Assembly (NCBI GenBank): GCA_022592445.1
Contig: JABYQR010000004.1
Span: 124,001-188,000 of the forward strand
DNA length: 64,000 nucleotides
From: Cytidiella melzeri
Taxonomy: Eukaryota; Basidiomycota; Agaricomycetes; Polyporales; Irpicaceae
Direction: 5' to 3'
Positions 23,321-32,985 of the stretch are shown in pieces (position 1 is the stretch's first letter; each line of letters begins with the position of its first letter). The position numbers and the translations under genes are program-made. Under the pieces are notes generated by a model. The model was given only the letters and a program-made list of their open reading frames with translations. It did no database searches and had not been told where the DNA came from.

Positions 23321-26300
23321 CTAAAGGCCTTTTCTCCGGAAGGCAGGAGTTGAGTCTTTTCCGTCTTCCCACAAGGATACGCGTCGTAGAGTTTCTGAAG
23401 GTAGTTTCTCAAAATTTTCGTTGATTGGTTGGAAATTCATTGCCAAGAATAGAGATGCTGCAATTGGTTGTGGAGCTCCTGGGTGTCGTCTGTGGAAATC
23501 TTTGACAGCTTCATCGGCATGAATGACGTTGGTTGCTGGTTCCCAGGAATTTTCTGATTCTGGGTATCCTTTCCACTTCACACGGTACTGAAACTCCTTC
23601 TTTCACCTGAAGATTCTTGAATCAAGAATCTGTTCTACCTCGTACTCCTCTTCTTTGTCAACCACAATCGGCTCGGGTTCAGAAAATTCCCGGTTAGGGA
23701 CCAAACTTGCCGTCTTGGCTGGTCGCAACCTATCCACATGGAACACCGGGTGACACTTGTCTCGAATGGTGTGTTTAACCTGGTAATTCAAATCCCCAAT
23801 CTTTTCTAAAATCTCATAGGGACCATCTCGTTTTGGTGCTAGCTTTGCCACCGGCTGTTCCTTTGGATGTTTTTCGTGTTCCACGTAAACTTTGTCTCCA
23901 ACCTTGAACTGTGGAGCTTTTGCAACTCCGTGATCATAAAACCGTTTCATGCGTTCTGCTGTAAGTTGTAACGCAGCTTTAGCATCTTCTTGGGCTTCTC
24001 GAAGTGCTCGAAGACGTTTGTCTGCTGCGAGAACATTTGACACTGGGTTCAAAGGCACCTGGAACTCCGGTAGATACCCATAGATCAGCTTGAAGGGAGC
24101 CTTCCCAGTGGACGAGTGTACTCGGCTATTAAGTGCAAACTCCGCAATTGGTAACTAATCCACCCAGTCATCCTGTCTGAAGGAGCAGAACACTCGGAGA
24201 TACTGTTCTATCTCTTGGTTCATGTGTTCGTTTTTACCATCTGTCTGAGGATGGTACGCAGTGGACATGGACGACTTTACTCCGAGTGCATTGTAGATAG
24301 CACGAAGAAACTTAGACGCAAATACTGATCCGCGGTCTGAGATCATCTGGCAAGGTACACCGTGGAGTCAAAACACGTTTGCAATATAATCTTGTACGTG
24401 TTCAGGAGTCTTCATGCTTTCCCGTGATGGGTAGCAATGCACCTGTGCTGTTGTTTGATCAACCACAACCGTGATGGAATCATATCTTTTACATGGCGGT
24501 AGTTTGACAATGAAGTCCGTGGTGACACTTTCCCATGGGGCATTGGGTGATTCTAGCGGATTGAGCGGACCACGTGGTGGAGCAGGGTACGTCTTTGTTC
24601 TTTGACAGGTGTCACATGTGTCTACGTAATCATTGACAAACCGTGTCATGCTGGGCCACCAGTAGTTCCGGGATAGTAACTCCAGTGTTTTGTACCTGCC
24701 CAGATGTCCGGCAGCAGGTAAGTCATGGTGTCTCCAAACTAGTTCCTTTCGGATCTTGTCATCTTTAGGGACGTAAACTTTTCCCCGGAACAACAACAGT
24801 CCATTCTCCACGTTCCATTCTTTGAGTCCACGACTAAGAAGACGAGGTCCAAGTTTCTTGACTTTGGCAAGTGCTTCTGCCACCTCGGTCTCTCGAAGAG
24901 AACATTCACAGATACGTTTCAACAGGTCTCTGTCTGGCTGTACACTAGCTTGCCCATGTTGAGAAGCGGCAGCTCGGAAAACCTCAGGCGCTAAGACTAC
25001 TCATGACAGATTGTCTTCTTCGTCTTTGACCTCGTGTTGACCCAATCGTAACATTGAATCCGACTTTCCCATAGATTTCCCGGGCTTTGGAATGATCTCA
25101 AAGTTGAAACGTAAGAGAAATAGCGACCAACGTGCTTGACAACGTGTCAAGTTACAGGCTGTCTTCCAGTACTCAAGATTCTTATGATCGGAGAAAATAG
25201 GGAATTTCTCTGGTAGCCCTTCCAGGTAGTGAGGCCAGTCCTCAAGGGCTCGTACAATTGCCATGAGTTCTCGATCGTAAATCTCATAGTTTCGTTCGGT
25301 CTCAGTCATGCCCTCAGACCGATAGGCTACTAGATGCCACGTGCCGTCTTTGGCTTGTTGTTCCAATACTCCTCCCATTGCATATCCGGATGCGTCTGTT
25401 TCCAAACGTGTGGGTCTATCAAACTCCACATTGCCAACACCGGTGCTTCCACAAATCGTCGGCGGAGTTCATCAAACGCCGACTGCTCTTCAGGGCCCCA
25501 CTTCCAAGGTACCTTACCCGTGAGATGATCCAAGGGCTTACATATCTTCCCGAAGTCCCTGATGAATCTTCGGTAGAAATTTGCAAACCCGCGGAATCGG
25601 CGGATATCGGAGATGTTCTGCAGTACAGGCCATACAGCCACTGCATTTACTTTGACAGGATCCATGCGTAACTGATTGTGGCCAATGATGACGCCAAGGT
25701 ACTCCGTCTCTGACCTCTCAAACTCACATTTCTCCGGCTTCAAAAACAGGTCATGTTGCCTGAGCCGTTTTAGAACTTCATGTACCACTTCTCGATGTTC
25801 AGGTATATCCTTGGAGTAGATAAGGATGTTGTCCAAGTAAACCGTGACTTTGCCCTCGGCAATGAGGTCGGCAAAAATATCATTCATCATGTTCTGGAAC
25901 GTAGCCGGAGAGTTTGTGAGTCCAAAGAACATGACAGTTGGTTCGAAGAGTCCACGGTTGGTAACAAATGCTGCCTTGTGTTCATCACCTTCTTTGATAC
26001 GGACATTGTTATATCCCCATCTGACATCTAGCTTGGTAAAGAACCTAGCGCCTCGCAGTCTATTTATGAGTTTGGAGATCAACGGCAATGGATACCTGTT
26101 TTTGATAGTGATTTCGTTCAACTTCCGGTAATCCTGTACTGGGCGTAACTTTCCATCCTTTTTCTTGACAAAGAAGAAGGGTGACGTCATTGGAAACTTT
26201 GACGGTCGAATGTACCCTTTTTCTAGGTTTTCTCGGATAAACTTATTAAGCTCTTCTTGCTCAGGGTGTGAAAGTGGGTAAACTTTTGCGTGGAATCCTT

Positions 26301-28693
26301 TGCTTCTGGAATCAACTCAATTGCATGGTTGTACAACTTGTGTTCTGGAAGTCGTTGAGATTCCGTCTCAGAGAAGATGTGAGCATGTTGACGATATTGT
26401 TCAGGTACCATCTCCTCAAAGGTTTTGACTGGTTTAACCCGGTTCTCGACTTCAGCTAGTTCACTAGAGTATGTGTATCCTGCTAGAGTGAACAAGTGTT
26501 TGCCTTCTTGTACCATAGGTGTCGGACATGTGCGTACAATGCGTCAGGGAGTTCCTTTTCCACAGAGCTGAGTAGTGGCCTGTGCTTGTAACTTTGGCGA
26601 TTCGGCCCCATCCAAACTTCCTGAACCTTCCGTGGTCTCCTCGAGGTTTTCTTCGGCTTCCTCCGTATCCACCGGCAAGTACGGAAGTTGTTCCACAACT
26701 TTCTGTAATCCCGGGGTCCTCTTCTTCCGTTTAGGCTCAGCTGTTCTCTTAGCTGCAACCTCCTTCGCTTCCTCAACCCGTTCTCTAGGTTTACACGCAT
26801 CAGGACATCCATCCATCCTGATGATGCCTTTGTACCAATCAATGGTGGGGTTGTGGTACCTCAACCAATCGATTCCTATGATTACATCTTCCGGCCCAAT
26901 GTCGGTAACTGTGAAGATAGTCCTTTCCTCGTGGTCCCCTATCCTCATATTGAGAATGGCAACTTCATCAATAGCCCCGTCTCGATTTGGGGTTCCATCT
27001 ATGTTGTACACCGGAATTGGTTGTTTCAACTTCCAGGTCCTGATACAATGCTCTCGAACAAACCGTTTATGGATGAATAGTGTCGAGGCTCCACTATCAA
27101 TCATTGCTGCGACTTCTTTAGATCTCCGCACTCCTGAAACTGTGATGGGTACGTGAAAATGTTTCGATTCAGAACCAGTCTCTAATACATCAGACGCGAG
27201 TACGGAAAATCTATTGTTACATGGTATACGCGGGGCGCGTGCTTGTGCAGCTTGAATCATGGCCCAAATCAAAAACCCTCCTCAAGTCTCTTTTTGAGGT
27301 CGGCGTTCTCCGCCCTCAACTTCTCCAGTTCTCCTAGCACGGCATTGAGTGTCACTTCCGACACTCCTGATGAGCTCGACGCTTCTTCCCTCTCAGGCTT
27401 CTTTTCTTCGACCCGAGAAGAAGATACCTCTCCAGTGGTAGCAGTCACACGAGTCCCTCGAGGTGGTGGGCGTGGAACTGCCGGTTTGGTGCACGTGCGT
27501 GCAATGTGACTAGGGTCGGTGGTAAGTTCTTGGCAGTTGTAACACTGCCGACCTTGTTGCATCTGGGAGGCATCGACCTCCATGGGAACCAGACCGTTGG
27601 AAGGACAGGGAGCCGGAGTAAACCTGGGCTGAGATTGGGTAGGCCTCGACGTAGTTGACGGGGGAACAGACAGAGTTTTCTTTTCCGTTGTCTCCCTGAT
27701 GCGGGCGTATGCAGCTGCCATTTTTAGGGACCTATCAATTCAGCCTTGGTAATTGGCTGGAGGTGCTTCGGCCGTTGCCAGTTGCCCATAGATGTATTCA
27801 GGGAGACCCTTGATGAACCGGATCTCCTTGTCCTTGTCGCTTAACCCATTAATGCGTCCCACGTAGGATTGGAAATCAATGACGTAAGTACCTACGTCAC
27901 GCGCATACTTCTCCTTTTTCTCTGCTCCACAGAGCTTTTCCAACTCACGGATAGCAGTATCTTCGGGCGTTGCATCGCTGAAGTACTTCTTGAGCTCCGT
28001 CTTAAACTTGGCCCATGTATCGAGGTTGGCCGGCAAATCACCGTTGTGGTCAGCCATATGGTCCGTGACCGGTATTGCCCATTGGGCAGCCTTCTCTGAC
28101 AACCGGTAGATTGCTGTCAGGACCTTGGTTTTTTCATCAGCAATACTGGCGGTCACCCAGTAAGCCTCGCATTGTGACAGGAATTGCTCTAAGTTGCGGC
28201 CATGTTTGCCCTTGTATCTATCGGGCTTGAAGTCGTTATTGTTGACCATGACTTGCGGTCTCGGCATTGCTTGCGCAACTGCAGCTACAATAGCTGCAAT
28301 CAGGGCGGGATCTACTGCGGGTGTTGCCATTATGACAGGTACAGGATTGGTGGTGGCAACTGTAGGTAATTCGGGCGTTACCGGCGAGGTTTCCGGTATG
28401 GATTCAGGGACAGGAACAGCAGTGGTGATTTCAGTTAAGACCGGTGTGACTGTACTGGTCTCAAGTTCTGGTTCTCCCGGAACTTTGACTACTCCGGGAA
28501 CTTCAACAATCAGTGGTATTTGACTGTTATCGCAGGGTGCGTAACCAGAGTATCGTTGTCCTTCTTTGAAATGATGAGATACTACAAACTTTTGACTTCA
28601 ATTTGGACACGGTTGTTGTTCGCAGACCTCAATGTACGCGTGGTCTTCTTTGTTATCGTGACAATCCTGAAGATCGTCGGGGTCGAAGACGTG
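23321..28693 (-). pseudogene. C-minus gag-pol pseudogene (gag, PR, RT, RH, IN, chromodomain)
   Basis: Blocks in transcription order. Gag is 27,269 to about 28,600, with a CYNCQELTTDPSHIARTC zinc knuckle. Protease is 26,544-27,272 (MIDSGASTLFIH). RT and RNase H are about 25,001-26,516, with KKDGKLRPVQDYRKLN, FGLTNSPATFQNMM and FDRPTRLETDASGY. Integrase is 24,155-24,922 plus 23,603-24,058, with HHDLPAAGHLGRYKT, CDTCQRTKTYPAPPRGP and YHPQTDGKNEHMNQ. The chromodomain end is at 23,321-23,581 (VKWKGYPESENSWEP). The RT metal-binding YLDD reads YLDN (Asn codon at 25,828-25,830), so RT is dead. In-frame stops shared with C-plus lie at 26,544, 25,001, 24,155 and 23,603. Private lesions include one-base frameshifts near 26,220 and 25,430. 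Gag and protease overlap by a -1 shift at a T5 run before the gag stop. Confidence 0.88.
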
Positions 28694-28726
28694 GAATAGA
28701 TTATTGCACTCAATGATGACTATCTA

Positions 28727-29458
28727 TTACAAGGGAAGTTTTTCGAAGTATCCTCCGTCTGCTACAAATGCAACTCTACCCGTAACTTCTGTCAACCTCT
28801 TGCGTAATTGCGTGAAGTTGATCTGCCCTACTGACTGCAAGCCCCAATTCAGTGCTTTGAGTTGGGCAGGTGTGCGTGTGGAGAGTACTTCCTCCGTGTG
28901 GTCGATGAGGTGCAGAAGTTTATTGTTGAGGAGTAAGATTGCCCGGGTCTGCGAATTGTTCCGGTCGTGAGTGAGTTCGATCAGAATCTTGAGGTGTCTG
29001 GTAGTGGCCTCAATCTTTGGCTTGAGGATGCCGACTTGATCCTTGATGGAAAACTTGTGAAAATTGAGTGTCACAGGTTTTTGTGTGTCTGGGCGAGGTG
29101 GCGGTGGTGCCTGGGAGACGCGATCCTTGAGAGACGGTTTCTCAATTCGTTCTGCAAGGGTTTGCGCGCGTTCTGTGCGTGCACGTTCCTTGATGGACTC
29201 GTTGTCACGAGCAAACTTTTTGTGGTCGAAGGCAGGAAGCCTGGTGCCCAGGGGATGGTAGTGAGGGCGGCGTGAGACGTAGGAGACAATGGCTTCGAGG
29301 TCCTTTTCTGTGTAGAGACGAGGACAACGTTGCTCGCGTAGTTCTCAGTGAGCCTCAAAGAGGGACTCAGGTATGCGGCAACGAATGCGTACGTTCTTGG
29401 GCACTACAACCACAAAATGAGATGTAAGATCAAAGGTTCGGGCCAATACAACGTACTG
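28727..29458 (-). pseudogene. C-minus pre-gag reading frame, function unknown
   Basis: A frame between primer site and gag with the same content as the C-plus copy. The better preserved part (28,727-29,074) includes FHKFSIKDQVGILKPKIEA and ends with EKLPL-stop in both copies. Upstream are SYVSRRPHYHPLGTRLP and an arginine/glutamate-rich linker, broken here by a TGA near 29,348. I do not recognise the family. It is not a standard Gag domain and may be a separate accessory protein or an unusual Gag N-terminus. Confidence 0.5.
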
Positions 29459-29540
29459 GTAAACCGGGGGGACTAAACTTTTATAAACTTTTTGGGAAAA
29501 GGGAAGTGTGCGGTTGCACGACGTCCAGGCGAGCGTACGG

Positions 29541-29551
29541 AGATTCTACCT
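29541..29551 (-). promoter_or_regulatory. C-minus self-priming primer-binding site
   Basis: Eleven nucleotides, two bases beyond the LTR, are the exact complement of the predicted first 11 nt of the element's RNA (inside the 5' LTR at 29,772-29,782). There is no TGG start, so it does not look like an ordinary tRNA 3'-end primer site. Confidence 0.7.
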
Positions 29552-29553
29552 AA

Positions 29554-30053
29554 TGTCAAGAACACAACCAAACTCTACGAAGAGCGAGGAAGTGACGGGG
29601 GGGGGGGGAGGAACGACGAGCGAACTCGTGTGAACAATGACAACAGGGGTGATGATGATGAGGAAAGGGAGAGAGACGACGACAAGGGAGCAGCTGACAA
29701 TGAGCTAAAGACCAGGATATATTAGTACAGTGATAGACCTAGTACAAGGTGGACGTCACCTAAAGACCAGGAGGTAGAATCTGAGGTCTTTAGGGAGCTA
29801 CAAGGTGGGTTTATATACATCTCAGACAAGGACCCCTGGTACCGGGTCTGTACTCCTAACACTGCCGTGGGAACATATGGTGTGCTATGGTGCGATGTTC
29901 TACAATGTTCCACAATGTTCCAGCACCTTCTATGATCATATGACCAGTCTGTCACATGTACTTGATCACATGCAGGAGCCATGTGCCATCGATAAGATAA
30001 GATAAGGAAAAATAAAAGGAAAAGAAAAGTAAAAAGTGTGCCTGTTTGTGACA
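29554..30053 (-). repeat. C-minus 5' LTR
   Basis: 500 bp, starting TGTCACAAAC at 30,053 and ending TTGACA at 29,554. The minus strand has a TATA box (tatataaa) about 35 nt upstream of agattctacct (29,772-29,782 in plus coordinates), the predicted transcript start, whose complement follows the LTR at 29,541-29,551. Confidence 0.92.
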
Positions 30054-30221
30054 CTGTGCACGTGTTAGCTTGCCCGCGCTTGAGACCTGTGTTACTACGT
30101 CCTCACTGTGTTCCTGTCTTGGGCTCTCATATCTCTCAAAGACCTTACTTACACATTATGCCAGCTTTGAGCTTGGTGGCTGAACCAGCTACTAGCAACT
30201 CCTGCCACTACTGTGGTCTAC

Positions 30222-30716
30222 TGTCACGAGCATGCACACTTTTTCCTTTCTTTTCCTTTTAATCTCCTTATCTTATCTTATCAATGGTACATGGCTACTG
30301 CATGTGATCAAGTGCATGTGACAGACTGGTCACATGATCATAGAAGGTGCTGGAACATTGTGGAACATTGTAGAACATCGCACCATAGCACACCATATGT
30401 TCCCACGGCAGTGTTAGAAGTACAGACCCGGTACCAGGGGTCCTTGTCTGAGATGTATATAAACCCACCCTGTAGCTCCCTAAAGACCTCAGATTCTACC
30501 TCCTGGTCTTTAGATGACGTTCACCTTGTACTAGTTTCATCACTGTGCTAATATATCCTGGTCTTTAGCTCATCGTTAGCTGCTCCCTCGTCGTTGTCTC
30601 TCTCTCACCATCATCATCTTCCCTGTTGTCATCGTCCACGCGAGTTCGCTCGTCGTTCCTCCACCCCCCCGTCGTCACTTCCTCGCTCTTCATAGAGTTT
30701 GGTTGTGTTCCTGACA
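30222..30716 (+). repeat. C-plus 5' LTR
   Basis: Starts TGTCACGAGC and ends CCTGACA, 495 bp. TATA box tatataaa is at 30,456-30,463 and the predicted RNA start agattctacct at 30,491-30,501. Compared by eye with the 3' LTR there are roughly 15-18 substitutions or small indels, concentrated in the first 100 bp, so the insertion is older than Copia-2. Confidence 0.92.
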
Positions 30717-30718
30717 TT

Positions 30719-30729
30719 AGGTAGAATCT
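30719..30729 (+). promoter_or_regulatory. C-plus self-priming primer-binding site
   Basis: The sequence aggtagaatct, two bases after the LTR, is the perfect reverse complement of agattctacct at 30,491-30,501. The match is exactly 11 nt and ends on both sides. The TATA box lies about 35 nt before the LTR copy, so that copy is where the RNA should begin. Confidence 0.72.
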
Positions 30730-30819
30730 CCGTACGCTCACCTGGACGTCGCGCAACCGCATATTCCTTTTCCCAAAGTTTTTAAAAGTTTAGTCCCCCC
30801 GGTTTACCAGTACGTTGTA

Positions 30820-31539
30820 TTGGCCCGGACCCTTGATCTTCCTTCTTATGTTGTGGTTGTAGTGCCGAAAGACGTACACATCCGTCGTAATGTACCTGAG
30901 TCTTTTTTCAAGGCTCGACAAGAACTGCGTAAACAAGGTCGTCCCCATCTCTACACAGAGAAGGACCTTGAAGCTATCGTCTCGTACGTCTCACGCCGTC
31001 CTCACTACCACCCTCTCGGTACTAGACTCCCACACTTCGACCACGAAAAGTTTGCTCGTGACAACGAGTCTATCAAGAAACGTACACGCACCGAACATAC
31101 ATAAACTCTCGCCGACCGTATTGAGAAACCGTCTCTCAAGGATCGCATCTCTCGGGCACCCGCACCACCTCGACCGGACGCGCAGAAACCGGTGACACTC
31201 GACTTCCATAAGTTCTCCATCAAGGACCAAGTCGGTATTCTCAAGCCGAAGATCGAGGCCACCACCAGACGCCTCAAGATTCTGATCGAACTTACCCGTG
31301 ACCGCAACGACTCACAGGTCAAATCGGTCCTGCTACTCAACAACAAACTTCTGTACCTCACAGAGCACACGGAGGAAGTACTCTCCACGTGCACGCCTGC
31401 CCAGCTCAAAGCACTGAACTGGGGCTTGCAGTCAGTAGGGCAGATCAACTTTACGCAATTACGCAAGAGGTTGACAGAGGTCACGAGTCGAGTGGCATTT
31501 GTAGCAGACGGAGGATATTTTGAGAAACTTCCTTTGTAG
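30820..31539 (+). pseudogene. C-plus pre-gag reading frame, function unknown
   Basis: Open from about 30,790 with one internal TAA at 31,102-31,104 and a stop at 31,537-31,539. No ATG in good context opens it, so the true start is unclear. Recognisable blocks shared with C-minus: DVHIRRNVPESFFKAR, SYVSRRPHYHPLGTRLP, FHKFSIKDQVGILKPKIEA, TPAQLKALNWGLQSV and EKLPL-stop. The product would be helical and basic. No known domain recognised. The common stop in both copies suggests a discrete protein preceding Gag. Confidence 0.5.
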
Positions 31540-31680
31540 TAGATAGCAATCATTGGGTGCGATAATCTTTTCCACATCTTTGATCCCGACAATCGTCAGG
31601 ACTGTCACAATAACGAAGAGGATCACGCGTATATCGAAGTCTGCAAACAGCAGCCGTGTCCAAATCGAAGTCAAAAGTTT

Positions 31681-32985
31681 GTGGTATCGCGTCATTTCAG
31701 GCAAGGACAACGATACTCCGGTTACGTACCCTGTGATAACAGTCAAATTCCGTTGACTGTCGGAGTTCCTGAAGAAGTTGAAGTTGATACCAGTTTAGTG
31801 GTACCGGAAATCCCACCGGTTTCATCAGACGTCACCCCCATTATTCCCGACCCCATCACTGCTCCTGTCACCCCCGAGGTTATACCAAGAACTCTACCCC
31901 TTCATACCGTTTCCCCCATCACAATGACAACACCCGCGGTTGATCCTGCCTTGATTGCAGCCATTGTAGCTGCAGTTACGCAAGCAATGCCGAGACCACA
32001 AGTCACGGTCAACAATAACGACTCCAAGCCCGATAGATACAAGGGCGAACATGGCCGCGACTTAGAGCGGTTCCTGTCACAATGCGAGGCTTACTGGGTG
32101 ACCGCCAGTATTGCTGATGAAAAAACCAAGGTCCTGACAGCAATCTACCGGTTGTCAGAGAAGGCTGCCCAATGGGCAATACCAGTCACGGACCATATGG
32201 CTGACCATAACGGTAACTTGCCGGCCAATCTCGATACATGGGCCAAGTTTAAGACTGAGCTCAAGAAGTACTTCGGCGATGCAACGCCCGAAGATACTGC
32301 TATCCGTGAGTTGGAAAAGCTCTGTGGAGCAGAGAAAAAGGAGAAGAATGCGCGTGACGTAGGTACTTACGTCACCGATTTCCAATCCTACGTAGGACGC
32401 ATTAATGGGTCAAGCGACAAGGACAAGGAGATCCGGTTCATCAAGGGTCTCCCTGAATACATCTATGGGCGGCTGGCAACGGCCGAAGCACCTCCGGCCA
32501 ATTACCAAGGCTGGATTGATAGGTCCCTGAAAATGGCAGCCGCATACGCCCGCATCAGGGAGACAACGGAAAAGAAAACTCCGTCTGTTCCCCCGTCAAC
32601 TACGTCGAGACCCACCCAGTCTCAACCCAGGTTTACTCCGGCTCCTCGTCCTTCCAACGGTCCGGTTCCCATGGAGGTCGATGCCTCCAAAATGCAACAA
32701 GGTTGGCGGTGTTACAACTGCCAAGAACTTACCACGGACCCCAGTCATATTGCACGCACGTGTACCAAGCCCGCAGTCCCTCGTCCACCTCCTTGTGGAC
32801 CACATGTAGCAGCTACCAATGCAGAGGCCTTGACCTCTAAAGTCGAAGGGAAGAAACCGGAGACAATCGGAGAGCCGATTCCGTCAGGGGTATCAGAAGT
32901 AACCCTTAATGCAATACTTGGAGAGCTGGAAAAGTTGAAGGCGGAGAATGCCGACCTCAAGAAGAGACTGGAGGAGGGTTTTTGA
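31681..32985 (+). CDS. C-plus Gag
   Basis: Open frame of 434 codons. The likely functional Gag starts at or before the ATG at 31,924 (MTTPAVDPALIAAIVAAVTQ). A Pro/Thr/Val-rich leader is followed by a retrotransposon-type capsid domain (PDRYKGEHGRDLERFLSQCE, WAKFKTELKKYFGDATPEDT, GRINGSSDKDKEIRFIKGLP), then a zinc knuckle CYNCQELTTDPSHIARTC and a short coiled coil at the end (LGELEKLKAENADLKKRLEE). The stop TGA directly follows a T5 run; the protease frame overlaps by -1. Gag is the only intact major protein of this copy. A further Cys-rich stretch upstream (about 31,570-31,740, DCHNNEEDHAYIEVC) is in the same frame. Confidence 0.85.
   Translation: MVSRHFRQGQRYSGYVPCDNSQIPLTVGVPEEVEVDTSLVVPEIPPVSSDVTPIIPDPITAPVTPEVIPRTLPLHTVSPITMTTPAVDPALIAAIVAAVTQAMPRPQVTVNNNDSKPDRYKGEHGRDLERFLSQCEAYWVTASIADEKTKVLTAIYRLSEKAAQWAIPVTDHMADHNGNLPANLDTWAKFKTELKKYFGDATPEDTAIRELEKLCGAEKKEKNARDVGTYVTDFQSYVGRINGSSDKDKEIRFIKGLPEYIYGRLATAEAPPANYQGWIDRSLKMAAAYARIRETTEKKTPSVPPSTTSRPTQSQPRFTPAPRPSNGPVPMEVDASKMQQGWRCYNCQELTTDPSHIARTCTKPAVPRPPPCGPHVAATNAEALTSKVEGKKPETIGEPIPSGVSEVTLNAILGELEKLKAENADLKKRLEEGF

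Larger units (their letters stand above)
22105..30053 (-). mobile_element. C-minus: full-length but defective chromovirus (Ty3/gypsy), minus orientation
   Basis: A 7.95-kb element including a 700-bp solo LTR (S2) in its 3' LTR. Target duplication ctgtg is perfect (22,100-22,104 and 30,054-30,058). Order in transcription direction: 5' LTR, self-primer site, pre-gag frame, gag, protease, RT, RNase H, integrase with chromodomain, polypurine tract and 3' LTR. It is the same family as C-plus, in opposite orientation, and was inserted into unit X. Coding is broken by stops shared with C-plus and by private frameshifts. Confidence 0.92.

Noticed and set aside
29722..30054. 110-codon ORF in the C-minus 5' LTR, also seen at 22,978 and 37,025
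   Set aside because: It recurs only because the LTR recurs; it overlaps the LTR promoter and start region.
31553..31756. Separate small gene upstream of C-plus gag
   Set aside because: It is a different-frame reading of the Cys-rich stretch that continues directly into the Gag frame at 31,681; treated as part of the element.
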